Shown in pieces: positions 54,186 to 54,382 of a stretch of DNA of 54,382 nucleotides. A model generated the notes under the pieces. The model was not told the DNA's origin, searched no databases, and was given only the letters and a program-made list of their open reading frames with translations. Every line of letters starts with the position of its first letter. The first letter of the stretch is position 1. The position numbers and the translations under genes were made by a program. Origin of the DNA: Byssothecium circinans (Eukaryota; Ascomycota; Dothideomycetes; Pleosporales; Massarinaceae); the NCBI GenBank assembly GCA_010015675.1, contig ML977027.1, positions 108,960-163,341 on the forward strand. The letters run 5' to 3'.

Positions 54186-54382
54186 ATGGATAACCGCGAA
54201 ATCGCAATTCAATCAGCTATTAACGATCTTAATGCTGGCATTTACAAAAGCCAGAGAGCAGCTGCAAAGGCCTACGGGATCCCTCGAACAACGTTGCAGG
54301 ATCGATTACACGGTGCAACCAACGCGCGAACCAGCCATCAATGGATGCAGAAATTGACCCCCCTACAAGAGGATTTCCTTGT
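54186..54382 (+). mobile_element. Fot1/Pogo-type transposase, N-terminal part
   Basis: An ATG at 54186 opens a frame that is intact to the window edge (65 codons). It begins MDNREIAIQSAINDLNAG, then SQRAAAKAYGIPRTTLQDRL, a pipsqueak-type helix-turn-helix, and a LTPLQEDFLV motif that starts the CENP-B-like DNA-binding domain. This is the typical N-terminus of fungal Fot1/Pogo (Tc1/mariner superfamily) transposases. No RIP damage is seen here, so the element may be recent. The catalytic DDE domain lies outside the window. Confidence 0.88.

Noticed and set aside
1..54382. tRNA, rRNA or CRISPR features
   Set aside because: I looked for B-box (GGTTCRANYCC) patterns, rRNA-like blocks and regularly spaced repeats and found none convincing. 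CRISPR is not expected in a fungal genome.

Overview
The window is nuclear DNA of a filamentous ascomycete (Pezizomycotina), most likely a dothideomycete. The signs are genes with many 47-86 bp introns, a fungal-type DOP1, highly reducing polyketide synthase remnants, Fot1/Pogo and hAT transposons, one transposon whose interior is nearly stripped of CpA/TpG (the footprint of repeat-induced point mutation, RIP), and several BTB-domain genes. I made the exon models by hand from splice sites and reading phase. The class-level placement is inference.

Left, 1-21.6 kb, is accessory DNA. It opens with the end of a hAT transposase. Next come the truncated 3' part of a highly reducing PKS (minus strand), abutting a 5'-truncated rhodopsin-like membrane protein (plus strand), and an intact cytochrome P450. 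This looks like a broken secondary-metabolite cluster. Two BTB genes follow (6.3-7.0 and 8.1-9.0 kb), then a phosphotransferase-like (APH) gene cut off by a 3.0 kb RIP-degraded hAT element (11.1-14.1 kb). At 14.4-17.9 kb lies the most striking locus: a multi-exon gene that appears to join a galectin-like lectin, a zinc phospholipase C/P1 nuclease-like domain and a six-blade fucose-lectin propeller. An in-frame upstream ORF is separated from it by a single TAG. A second probable PKS relic and a third BTB gene close this part.

Centre, 21.6-28.1 kb, is core genome: DOP1 (endosome/Golgi trafficking, 1860 aa, minus) and, divergently, a small membrane protein with three PPxY motifs that could be an adaptor for an Rsp5-type ubiquitin ligase. 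Then come two long stretches with no confident gene (28.1-36.8 and 37.8-43.0 kb), which flank a single C2H2 zinc-finger regulator.

Right, 43-50.2 kb, is compact core genome: a 1134 aa low-complexity orphan, the complex I subunit NDUFA13/GRIM-19 (with a probable GC-AG intron), the tRNA methyltransferase Trm10, divergent from NDUFA13, and a TLDc/OXR1 protein. From 50.6 kb it becomes accessory again: a BTB protein with a RING finger inside the BTB fold, a frameshifted paralogue, and the start of a Fot1/Pogo transposase running off the right edge.

Pyrimidine-rich 6- or 7-base tandem tracts lie roughly 100-200 bp before three of the five BTB-family loci.
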